Assembly (NCBI RefSeq): GCF_004120195.1
Contig: NZ_SCHN01000011.1
Coordinates: 176,767 to 240,766, forward strand
Length of the DNA: 64,000 nucleotides
Source: Enterovibrio baiacu
Lineage (GTDB): Bacteria > Pseudomonadota > Gammaproteobacteria > Enterobacterales > Vibrionaceae
Direction of reading: 5' to 3'
The notes beneath the pieces are model-generated. The model saw nothing but the letters and a program-made list of their open reading frames with translations. It had not been told where the DNA came from and searched no databases. A program made the translations under genes and the position numbers. Positions 28,034 through 37,486 of the stretch are shown here, piece by piece (the first letter of the stretch is position 1; every line of letters starts with the position of its first letter).

Positions 28034-29563
28034 ATGCAATTTGATTCTTTCACACATGCTTCACGTTGGTTAGATTTAGCGACGTTTGGTCCGAAGCAGG
28101 GCGAGGCAAATGCATTAGTCAACAAACGCGCTAAAGCTTGGTTCGATGAACAAGTGAAACTGCCGGCTTCCTCTCACTTAAAGCAATGCGAAAAACAATT
28201 CGCCGCTCAAGGTTACGGAAAAATGATATCTCGCTCTACACGCATTCGTGCTTGGCTAGATATCGCGCTGTATGGCGATGACCAGCTACGACAAAAAGTA
28301 GGTTATGCGCTCAGCCAAATCTTTGTGGCCTCAGATCAAGATGCAACACTCATTAATCACACACCTGCAATCGCGCACTATAACGATTTGTTGTGTGAAC
28401 ACGCATTTGGAAATTACCGCGATTTGTTAAAGGCTGTCTCTCTATCACCTGTGATGGGGCATTACTTGACCATGGTAGGTAATCAAATGGGTGACCCGCT
28501 AACAGGGCGTCGTCCTGACGAAAACTATGCGCGTGAGATTTTACAGCTATTTTCTGTTGGGCTGTATGAACGTGACATTGATGGTTCCTACATCATGGGA
28601 AACAACGGTCAGCCCTTGGCCTGTTACGACGAAAAAGACATTCAAGAACTGGCACGCGTCTTCACTGGCTGGGACAGTCTTGATAGCCACATGATTGAAG
28701 CCATGACCAACAATGGTAAGTACCATGACCCAGGTGAAAAGACCATCATGGGACACCGTTTCCCTAAGAACGTCGATGCCGCTGTAGAAATGGATCGTGT
28801 GATGGATGTATTGCTGCATCACCCTTCTACTGCGCCTAACATCAGTAAAGGGTTAATCCAAAAACTCACCACATCTAATCCTTCACCAGACTATGTTCGC
28901 CGTGTAACCGAAGTCTTCCTGAATAATGGAGAGGGGGTTGTTGGCGATTTGAAAGCAGTGGTTTGGGCAATACTTGCAGATGAAGAAGTCTACACCGCAC
29001 CGCCAATGAGCATGAGTAAGATCCGAGAGCCTTGGTTATCTTTGGTGTACATCTACCGTGCATTAGATGCACAACCGGGCGCAGGCAGCCCATTGGTAGA
29101 AACAGATTTGGTCTATCTGAAAACCTGTAACCAATATCCTTTAGGTTCACCGTCTGTGTTTAATTTTTACTTACCTGATTACGCACCCAGTGGTGTAGTA
29201 AGTGAAAACAATTTGGTGTCTCCTGAATTACAGATTATTGATTGGTCCCATATTATTTATGTTCACAATTTTATATATGGAATATTCAGACTTAATCTGC
29301 AAGATGAAAATAAACCACTGAAAAAACAGCTTTATATCAACGTCGAAGATTTAAAAACGCCATTCGACACGAAAGACATTCACGGATTTATTACCGCAGT
29401 GTCTGAACGATTTTTTAATGGCGCTATGCCGGTAGAACTGCAACACATATTGTCTGATCACTATAACGGACTCGATATGCACGCAGGTAAGTGGGTTCAG
29501 CGATTAATGTTTATCGCTTTATCTTCCCCATATTTCCACGTTCAGGAGAACCGCGCATCATGA
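28034..29563 (+). CDS. DUF1800 family protein
   Basis: This is the DUF1800 partner of the DUF1501 protein encoded next to it. From ATG 28034 (AAGGGT eight bases upstream) it starts directly with the domain, ASRWLDLATFGPKQGEANAL, where the family normally has a RFLxQATFGPT segment. It continues with YGDDQLRQKVGYALSQIFV, RRPDENYAREILQLFSVGLYE, ELARVFTGW and FPKNVDAA. No signal peptide is visible. Export with the Tat partner would need a longer start or a piggy-back route. Members of this pair are uncharacterised, though they are often found together in marine bacteria. Confidence 0.85.
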   Translation: MQFDSFTHASRWLDLATFGPKQGEANALVNKRAKAWFDEQVKLPASSHLKQCEKQFAAQGYGKMISRSTRIRAWLDIALYGDDQLRQKVGYALSQIFVASDQDATLINHTPAIAHYNDLLCEHAFGNYRDLLKAVSLSPVMGHYLTMVGNQMGDPLTGRRPDENYAREILQLFSVGLYERDIDGSYIMGNNGQPLACYDEKDIQELARVFTGWDSLDSHMIEAMTNNGKYHDPGEKTIMGHRFPKNVDAAVEMDRVMDVLLHHPSTAPNISKGLIQKLTTSNPSPDYVRRVTEVFLNNGEGVVGDLKAVVWAILADEEVYTAPPMSMSKIREPWLSLVYIYRALDAQPGAGSPLVETDLVYLKTCNQYPLGSPSVFNFYLPDYAPSGVVSENNLVSPELQIIDWSHIIYVHNFIYGIFRLNLQDENKPLKKQLYINVEDLKTPFDTKDIHGFITAVSERFFNGAMPVELQHILSDHYNGLDMHAGKWVQRLMFIALSSPYFHVQENRAS

Positions 29564-30882
29564 AACTAACACGTCGAGATTTCATCAAATCAGCCGGTAT
29601 TGCAGGCGCAGCTGCTGCCGCACCAATGAGCTTTAGCCTTCAAGCACGAGGCGTTGAAGACTACAAAGCGCTTATCTGCATTTTCCTCAATGGCGGTAAC
29701 GACTTTTTCCATCAGGTTTTGCCGCTGGATAGCGAAAATTTTAATAAATTCAACGCATCACGCCAAGGCATTGCTGTGCCACGCAGTCACGTTATGCCAC
29801 TCAATATTAAAGATAAACATGGCGTTCAGTTTGGCTTGAACAAATCCATGCGTGCACTTATGCCATTGTTCGATAAAGGCCAAGCCAATGTGGTGATGAA
29901 TGTCGGGCCTTTGCTTGAGCCGACATCCAAAGAAGATCTTGAGTCTGGCCGTGTGGAACTGCCGCCGTATTTGTTTGCTCACAACAAACAACAAGAGGTA
30001 TGGCAACACAGCTGGATGGGGAAGAACTACAGTGAACACGGTTGGCTAGGGATGTCGATGGACGTGATGGCTCGCTCTATGGCTGACATGCCAAATTGCT
30101 TCTACACAGGCCCGAACTCCATCTTGAATAGCTACTCAACGGATAGCATGTTCGTGAACAAAAATGGCTTTCAAGAGTTGCAAGCGTTGTCGAGCGCAGT
30201 CATTCGTTCTAGCTACGAAACCATGGCAAACCAACATTACGATTCACCGCTGGTGGCAGGCTATGCCAATGTTGTTCAACAAGCCGTGTCGGCGCAAAAA
30301 CAAATGGAGCCGATCGTTGAAGGCATCCCAATGGATGACCGTATTCCGACATCGAACCTGGGCACCCAGTTGCGCGGCATCAAGCAAATGATCGACGCAG
30401 CACAGCTTCTGGGTCACAACCGTCAGGTGTTCTATGTCACTATCGGTGGTTTTGACACCCACGATAATCAAGTTCGCCGTCAAGATGACCTGATGAAAGA
30501 ATTTTCAGAAGCGGTTGCAGGGCTTTATGACGCGCTAGAAGCCGATGGTTTATCTGAAAACGTACTGACCTGTTCATTGTCAGAGTTTGGACGCACCATG
30601 CACGACAATGCGCGAAAAGGCACTGACCACGGTTGGGGTGGTGGACAGTTTATGTTTGGCGGGCCAACGCGCGGCGGCGAGTGTTGTGGTGAGTACCCAG
30701 ATTTCACACGCGGCGGCAAAGATGACAACGGTGAAGGGCGTATCATCCCCAAAATCGCGCATGAGCAATATGCCGCTTACATGGTGAAGTGGTTAGGGCT
30801 AGGGAATAGTGCTCTCAATACCGTGTTCCCGACCTTGCCGAAATTCGGTGGGCCGATGGAAATGAAATTAGTGTCGCGCTGA
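29560..30882 (+). CDS. DUF1501 protein with Tat signal
   Basis: A sulfatase/alkaline-phosphatase-fold DUF1501 protein. It begins with a twin-arginine signal, LTRRDFIKSAGIAGAAAAAP, so it should fold in the cytoplasm with a cofactor or metal and be exported. Conserved parts are LICIFLNGGNDFFHQVLP, GGFDTHDNQ, LSEFGRTMHDNARKGTDHGWGGGQFMFGG. The ATG overlaps the DUF1800 stop (ATGA) with CAGGAG upstream, so the two are co-translated. The histidine/aspartate-rich motifs suggest metal-dependent hydrolase chemistry, but no substrate is known. Confidence 0.87.
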   Translation: MKLTRRDFIKSAGIAGAAAAAPMSFSLQARGVEDYKALICIFLNGGNDFFHQVLPLDSENFNKFNASRQGIAVPRSHVMPLNIKDKHGVQFGLNKSMRALMPLFDKGQANVVMNVGPLLEPTSKEDLESGRVELPPYLFAHNKQQEVWQHSWMGKNYSEHGWLGMSMDVMARSMADMPNCFYTGPNSILNSYSTDSMFVNKNGFQELQALSSAVIRSSYETMANQHYDSPLVAGYANVVQQAVSAQKQMEPIVEGIPMDDRIPTSNLGTQLRGIKQMIDAAQLLGHNRQVFYVTIGGFDTHDNQVRRQDDLMKEFSEAVAGLYDALEADGLSENVLTCSLSEFGRTMHDNARKGTDHGWGGGQFMFGGPTRGGECCGEYPDFTRGGKDDNGEGRIIPKIAHEQYAAYMVKWLGLGNSALNTVFPTLPKFGGPMEMKLVSR

Positions 30883-30911
30883 ATCTGCGCCATCAAACCC
30901 AAACAATGTAC

Positions 30912-30942
30912 AAGCCAGAGCCTATTGCTCTGGCTTTTTTTA
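30912..30942 (+). terminator. terminator after the DUF1800/DUF1501 operon
   Basis: The stem AAGCCAGAGC/GCTCTGGCTT has a short loop and is followed by seven Ts. Confidence 0.88.
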
Positions 30943-31080
30943 TATCGAAAATTTCAGTTATCTAGGCAAGAGATGAACCAATAACTCAATACCAAAATAA
31001 AACGCACAAGGATTGGTGGCAGCGAATAGTGATTTGCCCTAGTATTTTTCTCTCATTCGCCAAGCTGTAGGAAGCAGAAC

Positions 31081-31653
31081 ATGAGTAAAAGCTGGGATGA
31101 TATGGCTGCAGAATGGGATTCTAATGCAGCGGTTATCGCCTATTCAGAAAAAGTAGCCAGTGCGTTGGCGAACGTTGTGGCAATCAAAGGAAGTAAGATC
31201 TTCGATTTTGGGTGTGGCACGGGTTTGTTGACAGAAAAGCTGTCGCCGAAAGTGACCTCAATCACTGCCATCGACCCCTCTGTGGAAATGATCAATGCAT
31301 TGAAAGCGAAACAGTTGCCGAACGTGAGCACCGTGGTTGGTGTGGTTGATGAAATGTTCGTTCGAGAATACAAACAAGCGGGCCAGCGTTTTGACGTGAT
31401 CGTGGCGTCTTCGTCACTCGCTTTTGTGCCAGATTATCAAGAAACCATCGCGTTGTTAGCCATGTTGTTGGTAGATGGTGGGTTGCTCGTGCAGTGGGAT
31501 TGGGAAAAGAGCGAGAGTTCAAGCGCGGGTTTTACTGTGAGTGAAATTGAAGAAGCGTACACGAACGCAGGCTTGAACGTGATTTCAACCTCCATTCCTT
31601 TCAACATGGGGGACATGCGTGTTCTGATGGGGGTCGGTCAGCGCACGGCATAA
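31081..31653 (+). CDS. class I SAM-dependent methyltransferase
   Basis: A 190-residue methyltransferase. It has a SWDDMAAEWDSNAAV opening, the SAM glycine motif IFDFGCGTGLLTEKL near residue 40, the ribose-binding AIDPSVEMI, the FDVIVASSSLAFVPD strand and the LLVDGGLLVQWDWE segment. It belongs to the small-molecule methyltransferase group with UbiE/BioC-like architecture. The substrate is not evident. It is a single gene with its own terminator, convergent with punC. Confidence 0.82.
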   Translation: MSKSWDDMAAEWDSNAAVIAYSEKVASALANVVAIKGSKIFDFGCGTGLLTEKLSPKVTSITAIDPSVEMINALKAKQLPNVSTVVGVVDEMFVREYKQAGQRFDVIVASSSLAFVPDYQETIALLAMLLVDGGLLVQWDWEKSESSSAGFTVSEIEEAYTNAGLNVISTSIPFNMGDMRVLMGVGQRTA

Positions 31654-31654
31654 A

Positions 31655-31686
31655 CAAAAAAACCGCCGAGAAGGGCGGTTTTTTTA
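31655..31686. terminator. bidirectional terminator between methyltransferase and punC
   Basis: The stem ACCGCC/GGCGGT is flanked by seven As and seven Ts between convergent genes. Confidence 0.87.
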
Positions 31687-31728
31687 TATGGCTTACATTG
31701 TTTCTACGACTTACATTGTTTCGATGAA

Positions 31729-32940
31729 TTATGCCGCTTGTGGGCTTTCTTCAATCGTCGCGCGGTTGCCGTTCCAGCTCAGAACAAGGCCCAGCGCAAC
31801 TGCAGCCGCAGCGCCCATCATTACCGCAGACACTGTTAGCAAACCGCTCACTGCCATCGCAGACACAATGCCACTCGCTACAAAACAAATCATGGTTTGC
31901 AGGAAGTTCAAGAGACCAGCAGCGGTTGCGCTACAGTGTTTGAAATCTTCCAACGCTTTATTCACCACGATTGGGTAAATTGCACCGTTCGCCACTGCTA
32001 GGAAGCAGAATGGGATCAATACAGGCCAAATGTTGGTGACATCAGACTGCCAAGACACCACGAAGATGGCCGAGACACTCGCGATAAACAAGCCAACAAA
32101 CCAAGGTAGAAGTACTGAACCATCAAATTTGTTCAACAATGCGCGGCAGCTGTATCCACCCACAATGAACGCGATAGTTTGTGGTACATAGCTCATGCCA
32201 ATGTCAGCACCGCTATAACCCATTTCCGTCATCACAAACGGTGAGCCTGTTAGCCAAGCAAAGAACGCCGCTGAGCAGCCCGCGAAAATCAGCATGTTGC
32301 CAACAAACTTACGTGAACTCACGATGTGCTTGTAGTCACCAACCAATTTCGCGCCAATTTTTTCGTTCGTGTCTACAGCAGGTGCACTTTCTTCTTGGCG
32401 AAGCGTGGTAACCACCAGCAATACACCCAAACCTATCAGCGCAATGAAAATGCTGCGCCAGCCGAAGTGAGATTCCAGTGCTGCACCTGCAAGTGGCGCT
32501 AAAGCAGGCGACAAAGCCACTAACGGCATCACCGTTGCGAAAACACGTTGAGATGTTTTGCTGTCATAACGGTCAATCACGATGGCTTGCCAAATCACAG
32601 ATGCACTGCATGCACCTAGCGCTTGAACAAAGCGCGCAGCAAGAAACACTTCAATACTGTCGGATAGGAAACACGCCACTGTCGCTGCAGTGAACAGCGC
32701 CATACCGCCAACCAGTACCTTAATACGGCCAATGCGGTCAGACAACGGACCGTAAACCACTTGGCCCAATGCCATGCCCAATAGGAACACAGTCAGAGAT
32801 AGGCCGATCATGGATTGCGTCGTACCCATTTCAAGACGGATGTTTTCAAAAGCGGGTAGGTACATATCGGTTGCAAGGAAGCCAAGCATGCTCAAGCCTG
32901 CAAACCACACCATTGTTGTCATAGGAACAGAATTTTTCAT
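31729..32940 (-). CDS. punC: MFS transporter, PunC-like (Bcr/CflA family)
   Basis: A 12-helix MFS protein of the Bcr/CflA group. It closely resembles E. coli YdhC/PunC, a purine nucleoside importer: WFAGLSMLGFLATDMYLPAF, GPLSDRIGR, RFVQALGACSASVIWQA, CSAAFFAWLTGSPFV and FLAVANGAIYPIVVNKAL all align in order. Purine nucleoside uptake is inferred from that match and from the divergent PunR-like regulator next door, the same arrangement as ydhC/ydhB in E. coli. An alternative would be a drug exporter. Confidence 0.88.
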   Translation of the reverse strand: MKNSVPMTTMVWFAGLSMLGFLATDMYLPAFENIRLEMGTTQSMIGLSLTVFLLGMALGQVVYGPLSDRIGRIKVLVGGMALFTAATVACFLSDSIEVFLAARFVQALGACSASVIWQAIVIDRYDSKTSQRVFATVMPLVALSPALAPLAGAALESHFGWRSIFIALIGLGVLLVVTTLRQEESAPAVDTNEKIGAKLVGDYKHIVSSRKFVGNMLIFAGCSAAFFAWLTGSPFVMTEMGYSGADIGMSYVPQTIAFIVGGYSCRALLNKFDGSVLLPWFVGLFIASVSAIFVVSWQSDVTNIWPVLIPFCFLAVANGAIYPIVVNKALEDFKHCSATAAGLLNFLQTMICFVASGIVSAMAVSGLLTVSAVMMGAAAAVALGLVLSWNGNRATIEESPQAA

Positions 32941-33121
32941 TTTACGTTGTCCGTTCGTTTATCAATGGTGTGGAGTGTATCCGCCACAAAAAAGTCTGTG
33001 AAACGGTAAAATTTCTCAACTGCTTTCAAAAAATTTGATTTGAAGCCTAAGTGTGACCAATATAAAGCAATAATTGTTCACGCTTTAGTGAACAGCTCAG
33101 TGAAAAAGGGCTTCTATCCTC

Positions 33122-34024
33122 ATGTTCTCTTATCCCGATCTTCAAGTTATTGATGCCGTAGCAAGACGCGGCAGCTTCTCGGCTGCGGCTGAAGAGCTTC
33201 ATAAAGTGCCCAGTGCGGTGAGCTACACAGTTCGTCAAATGGAAGAAAAGCTTGCTGTGAATTTATTTGAACGCCTGCATCGCTCGGTAAAATTAACCCC
33301 AGCGGGGGCGTTTTTCGTCGAAGAGGCACGCGGATTAATGAAGCAAATGGATGAGATCCGAGTGCAGACCCAGCGTGTTGCAAATGGCTGGACGCGCAGT
33401 GTGTCGCTCGCGCTGGATAACGTGGTGCGAGAAGATCGTGTCGATTCACTGGTGCGTGATTTTTATGATGCGTTTCCCGATGTCGAACTGCTGCTGACGA
33501 TGGAAGTGTTTAATGGCGTGTGGGACGCCTTGGCTTACGATCGCGCAGACATTGCCATTGGGGCGACGGCAGCGGTGCCAGTGAGTGGAAACCTCAGCTA
33601 TCGTGATATGGGTATTTTGACGTGGCGTTTCGTGGTATCGAAAAATCACCCGTTAGCCGGCGAGCAAGAACCGATTCGTCACGAACAGCTATTGGGTTAT
33701 CCCGCCATTTGTTTGGAAGACACTTCGCGCATTTTACCGAAGCGAGCCACATGGTTGCTTGATAATCAACGTCGCTTAACCGTCCCTAACTGGCACAGTG
33801 CGATTCAGTGTTTTCGCAGTGGATTAGGGATTGGCGCAATGCCATCACACATGGCGGAACCGTATTTGAAAAGTGGCGAGTTAATCGAAAAAACCTTGGT
33901 TGAGCCGCCAAGTAAAAGCCCGTGTTGTATCGCATGGCGAACCGACAAAGAAAACCCCGCAGTGAATTGGATATTGGATTACTTGGGCGATGCAGAGAAA
34001 GCACATCGCGAGTGGTTGGAGTAG
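33122..34024 (+). CDS. punR: LysR-type regulator, PunR-like
   Basis: A 300-residue LysR protein with an N-terminal helix-turn-helix (SFSAAAEELHKVPSAVSYTVRQMEE) and a PBP-like ligand domain. It resembles E. coli YdhB/PunR across its length, notably VFNGVWDALAYDRADIAIGA, EDTSRILPKRATWLLDNQRR and the CCIAWRTD segment. PunR activates punC in response to adenosine or inosine, and the same role is inferred here. It is divergent from punC with about 180 bases between starts. Confidence 0.87.
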   Translation: MFSYPDLQVIDAVARRGSFSAAAEELHKVPSAVSYTVRQMEEKLAVNLFERLHRSVKLTPAGAFFVEEARGLMKQMDEIRVQTQRVANGWTRSVSLALDNVVREDRVDSLVRDFYDAFPDVELLLTMEVFNGVWDALAYDRADIAIGATAAVPVSGNLSYRDMGILTWRFVVSKNHPLAGEQEPIRHEQLLGYPAICLEDTSRILPKRATWLLDNQRRLTVPNWHSAIQCFRSGLGIGAMPSHMAEPYLKSGELIEKTLVEPPSKSPCCIAWRTDKENPAVNWILDYLGDAEKAHREWLE

Positions 34025-34062
34025 CAACTTTAGGATTCGAAAAAGCAGGGTTTCTGAACATT

Positions 34063-34100
34063 GACCAAAGTCAGCCTCAAAGGAGACTTTGGTCGTTCTT
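34063..34100. terminator. hairpin terminator between punR and lipoprotein gene
   Basis: The perfect ten-base stem GACCAAAGTC/GACTTTGGTC has a 12-base loop and is followed by a T-rich GTTCTTGTT. It lies between convergent genes. The tail is weak for a classical terminator. Confidence 0.6.
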
Positions 34101-34143
34101 GTTACAGCTTACGGAATCGATACCGCCCAAGCTTCTTTCACGT

Positions 34144-34686
34144 TCACAGTAAATGAGCGGTTGCTTGGCGTGCTTCTTTTTCCATGGGGGCGTTGTAGTA
34201 ACCGTAAATGAACATTTGCATGAGGTATTGTCGTGTTTGTTCAGTCAGCCCTAACTCTTCTGCTTGTTTTACATGAACAAGCTCATGGGGAAGCAGATCA
34301 CGCTGATTCTTATAACGATGGTGTATCCATATACCATAGCCGTAGGCGTAGCCCGCCATATTCGGGTTGGTATACCCCACGCGCTTAGCGATTTCTAGCA
34401 GTTCAGGGTCTGTGGGTGTAGGCAATTTATCAACGTAATAAACGCGCACTTTTTCAGGGTGTTGAACACCCATTTCCTTCGCAATCACAATTTGAGCATC
34501 GGTGAGAGGTTGTCCTTTTTTTAACGCCTCTTTTTGGGCGTCATGGACAAACGCACTCGCGGCAGGCATCAGTTTATTAACACCATCAATCAGTTCATGC
34601 GGTGGATTTGCATATATCTCATCTCGGTTTACACACCCCGTTAGAACGAGCAAACCTAAGCAAAGCGTAAATACCTTTTTGTTCAT
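34144..34686 (-). CDS. putative zinc-metalloprotease-like lipoprotein
   Basis: A 180-residue protein with a lipoprotein signal peptide ending in the lipobox LTGC (lipidated Cys18). Downstream it has a HELVHVKQ motif near residue 134, matching the HExxH zinc site, and a later EKEARQATAH helix that could supply the third glutamate ligand. It resembles small envelope proteins annotated as DUF4157-like or metallopeptidase-like, but I cannot name the family. It is a single gene, convergent with punR. The repeat at 34696 sits directly upstream of its start. Confidence 0.7.
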   Translation of the reverse strand: MNKKVFTLCLGLLVLTGCVNRDEIYANPPHELIDGVNKLMPAASAFVHDAQKEALKKGQPLTDAQIVIAKEMGVQHPEKVRVYYVDKLPTPTDPELLEIAKRVGYTNPNMAGYAYGYGIWIHHRYKNQRDLLPHELVHVKQAEELGLTEQTRQYLMQMFIYGYYNAPMEKEARQATAHLL

Positions 34687-34695
34687 TATGAATCC

Positions 34696-34720
34696 TGCAT
34701 CTTTAGGTTATTTGGGTATA
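34696..34720 (+). repeat. dispersed short repeat unit (TGCATCTTTAGG...TTTGGGTATA)
   Basis: A 25-base unit that matches the one at 55285-55309 at 21 of 25 positions and, more loosely, the bioB leader at 19345-19371. It lies ten bases upstream of the lipoprotein start on the other strand. I believe similar units are common between genes in Vibrio, but I could not check this. Confidence 0.5.
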
Positions 34721-34885
34721 GGGGGAAACTATCATCTAAATAAAGGGTACTGGGTTGCTTTCAAAACGTTCTTGGAGGCAATACGCAGTGTGGAAAGAGT
34801 CTGATGTAACACGTGGATTGACGACCCTTGTTGTTGGCACGTAATCTGTTTCTCTATGGACTGGTGACTAAAAAGAGAAAAGGCC

Positions 34886-35506
34886 GTGGATCTGCTTTCA
34901 TTACTGCTTTTCGTGCCCGCGTGTTTTGCTTTGAACATGACACCGGGGCCGAACAATCTCCTCGCGATGAATAATGCCCGTTGTTATGGCTTCTCTTCAG
35001 CCATGGTCGCGAGCGTGGGGAGGCTTGTTGCATTTTCCGTCATGATTGCGCTTACTGCCTCTGGGTTGGCGGTCATTCTCTATGCATCTGAAACGGTCTT
35101 TTTTGCCATTAAGCTGTTTGGGGCACTGTATTTGTTTTGGATTGCTTTTCAATTATGGCGATCCACTGCGCTACCGATATTAGAGGGTAATCCTCAAAAA
35201 AGTGTGCGCGCTCTATTGCAGCAAGAGTTTGCGTTAGCGGCGGGTAACCCGAAGGCGATTCTAATTTTCACTGCTTTCTTGCCACAGTTTGTCGATGTGG
35301 CGGGCAGTGTTAATCATCAATTCTTTGTTCTTGGTGCAACATTCTTGGCGCTCGAGTTCCTAGCGATTGCCGTCTACGCCTTGTTTGGTCTTTATCTTCG
35401 TCACTGGTTTAGCAATCCGAGAATGGCAGCATGGTTCAATCGAGGTTGCGCTTTGGTGTTGGGCGTGTCTGGTGGCAATTTACTGCTGATGGACAAACAG
35501 TCGTAG
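34886..35506 (+). CDS. LysE/RhtB family exporter
   Basis: A 206-residue membrane protein with about six helices and the family opening LFVPACFALNMTPGPNNLLAMNNA, then the AAGNPKAILIFTAFLPQF segment typical of LysE/RhtB amino acid exporters. The start is a GTG with AAAAGG close upstream. Substrate specificity within the family cannot be told from sequence. It is a single gene. Confidence 0.85.
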   Translation: MDLLSLLLFVPACFALNMTPGPNNLLAMNNARCYGFSSAMVASVGRLVAFSVMIALTASGLAVILYASETVFFAIKLFGALYLFWIAFQLWRSTALPILEGNPQKSVRALLQQEFALAAGNPKAILIFTAFLPQFVDVAGSVNHQFFVLGATFLALEFLAIAVYALFGLYLRHWFSNPRMAAWFNRGCALVLGVSGGNLLLMDKQS

Positions 35507-35690
35507 CTGGAAATGCAGAAAGTCGAAAGCCATCCGATAGGGTGTTTTTTTTATGTCGCTTTACGTCATGTCCCATTTTTTGATGACAATACGTTAAAGG
35601 ATGCAAGTACGTTCAATGCAGGGCGAACATCATTGCATGACACAGAAGCGTTGTTCTTCCGCGCTCTTTTTACATGACCTGTCGTTGTGA

Positions 35691-35719
35691 TAAAAAAAAG
35701 CAGCTCAAAAAAGCTGCTG
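35691..35719 (-). terminator. terminator of the ectC-like/Nramp operon
   Basis: On the minus strand AGCAGCT pairs with AGCTGCT across a six-base loop and is followed by eight Ts, 64 bases after the Nramp-family stop. Confidence 0.8.
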
Positions 35720-35782
35720 AATGTTGGACTCGGTGCCGCATGTGAATCAGTGTCGTTCTGCGGTTCTTATTATCGCGTTCGC

Positions 35783-37033
35783 TTATGCCATTCCTCCGAG
35801 TGAGGATACGGTTGAAATAAAGCTTTTTGCGCCTAAAAAGATCGTGATCAAGCTAATCAGAATGCCAAAGCCGAGAGACACTTTGCTGTTGACGTATTCA
35901 CGCATGAACTTAGCTTGGCTCGTTATCATCACCAGTAAAATCACGGCAATGGGCAGGATAATGCCGTTCAATACCTGAGCGGAGATGATGACGAAAACAG
36001 GGTTTAAACCCGTCGCGGAAATGAAAATACCAAAAATCAAAATAGACAGATTGGTGAAGAAAAAACGCTTATCTGATTTGTCGTATTTCCAGCCAAACAG
36101 GCCAGCCAGCACATACGACGCGCCAAGCGGTGTCACAATGGCTGACGATAATCCCGCTGCAATTAGCCCCACACTCAGAAATGGGCTCGCAAAATCGCCA
36201 AGTACGGGTTCGAGTGCTTTCGCCATGGACGCAATACTTTCTACCGACGTGCCTTTGATAACGGTACCTGCTGTGATCATGACAGCGGCAGTAATAAAGC
36301 CCCCCACGGTGATCGCGACGATGATATCGAGTTTAGACAGCTCCAACTGATCGGTACTGGCAAACGCCTTTTTGGCATTAATGGCATGAACAAAGAAGTT
36401 GTAAGGCACAATCGTTGTACCAATCAACCCCAGAACCAAAAACATGCCGCCATCAGGAATGGAAGGAATAAGCCCGCTGGCAACGTCAGACCAGTTGGGA
36501 CCTACCGCAAAGACCGCGACAAGAAACACCACCGCCATGGTGGCAACTAAAACCATGAGTAGCTTTTCTATCAGCGCAAACGGGCCGAAATTGATAAGCA
36601 CCAAAATAGTGATACCCACCAGTGGACCAAGTATTTGCGTAGACACACCTGTTAGTGTCGATAACCCTGCAGCGGACCCAGTGAGGTCGCCACCCATATA
36701 GGCAATACAGCCAAGGGGAATAGCGACACCGACGAGGCCTCTCGCTAAGTGTTTTAGCGCATTGTTTTCAAAGGTTTTCGAAATGGCTTCAGACAAACCT
36801 TGTCGTGTGACGACCCCTAATCGTGCCGCCATCTCTTGTAGAACGATTGTCGCGACGATGGCAAAGAGGATGGTCCAGAGTAGGTGATAGCCAAAATCTG
36901 CGCCGGTTCTTGTTGCCGTGGTGATAGTGCCAGGGCCAATGAATGAACCGGTGATGACAACCGCAGGGCCAATGGCTTTTACTTTATCTATAAATGTGTA
37001 TTTCGTTGATGATGTGGTGTTTGAGGTCGACAT
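35783..37033 (-). CDS. Nramp-family transporter lacking the canonical metal site
   Basis: A 416-residue protein with 11-12 helices of the Nramp/APC fold. The two unwound-helix motifs that define metal transport are altered: TM1, normally DPGN, reads GPGT at residues 33-36, and TM6, normally MPHN, reads VPYN near 209-212. The metal-binding Asp, Asn (TM1) and Met are thus missing. Manganese or iron transport is unlikely, and an organic solute or another ion is possible (inference). AAGGAGG lies seven bases before the ATG. It follows the ectoine-synthase-like gene by 54 bases on the same strand, so they form an operon. Confidence 0.85.
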   Translation of the reverse strand: MSTSNTTSSTKYTFIDKVKAIGPAVVITGSFIGPGTITTATRTGADFGYHLLWTILFAIVATIVLQEMAARLGVVTRQGLSEAISKTFENNALKHLARGLVGVAIPLGCIAYMGGDLTGSAAGLSTLTGVSTQILGPLVGITILVLINFGPFALIEKLLMVLVATMAVVFLVAVFAVGPNWSDVASGLIPSIPDGGMFLVLGLIGTTIVPYNFFVHAINAKKAFASTDQLELSKLDIIVAITVGGFITAAVMITAGTVIKGTSVESIASMAKALEPVLGDFASPFLSVGLIAAGLSSAIVTPLGASYVLAGLFGWKYDKSDKRFFFTNLSILIFGIFISATGLNPVFVIISAQVLNGIILPIAVILLVMITSQAKFMREYVNSKVSLGFGILISLITIFLGAKSFISTVSSLGGMA

Positions 37034-37087
37034 ATAATCCCTCCTTGGGCGTACTGCATATGTTCTCGCTAAAGTGTGGTGTCGCTT

Positions 37088-37474
37088 TTAGTAAGCGGAC
37101 CCTTCTGGGTTATTGAGATCGTGTTTTTCAGTGCCCGAAAGGGGCGGGTTGAAAACACTCACCAAAATCAGATCTTCCGATTGGCCTCCACGCAAGAAGT
37201 GGGGGTCGTGTTTGTCTAGCACATAAATGTCGCCCGTTTTGATTGGGTACACATTGCCATTCATGTCCTCTACTTCCCCTGTGCCTGCAATGCAGTAACA
37301 CGCTTCAAGATGGTTTCGATAATGCAGCTTAGATTCAGTGCCAGCGCGAACCACGGTGTGACAAACGGTAAAACCAACGCCATCTTGTTGGGTCAAGAGT
37401 CGGTGACTCGTTCCGTTTCCCCAGTTTACAAATCGGTCTGTTGATTCAACGTCATTAAGTGATCGAATAAACAT
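37088..37474 (-). CDS. orphan ectoine-synthase-like cupin (EctC family)
   Basis: A 128-residue cupin of the EctC family, the normal length of ectoine synthase. Residues known to matter in Paenibacillus lautus EctC are present at nearly the same numbers: Tyr52 and Glu57 in [11 protein letters not shown], Tyr84 and His92 in the [11 protein letters not shown] segment, and Glu116 in GTEKHD. FNPPLSG is also conserved. No ectA, ectB, ectD or ask_ect gene is near, so it cannot make ectoine by the usual pathway here. Solitary EctC proteins can cyclise glutamine or other amino acid derivatives. It is co-transcribed with the Nramp-fold transporter and divergent from a LysR gene. Confidence 0.87.
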   Translation of the reverse strand: MFIRSLNDVESTDRFVNWGNGTSHRLLTQQDGVGFTVCHTVVRAGTESKLHYRNHLEACYCIAGTGEVEDMNGNVYPIKTGDIYVLDKHDPHFLRGGQSEDLILVSVFNPPLSGTEKHDLNNPEGSAY

Positions 37475-37486
37475 GGTGTCTCCAAG

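Noticed and set aside
35783..37033. Annotation of this gene as mntH
   Set aside because: The DPGN and MPHN metal-site motifs required for manganese transport are absent.
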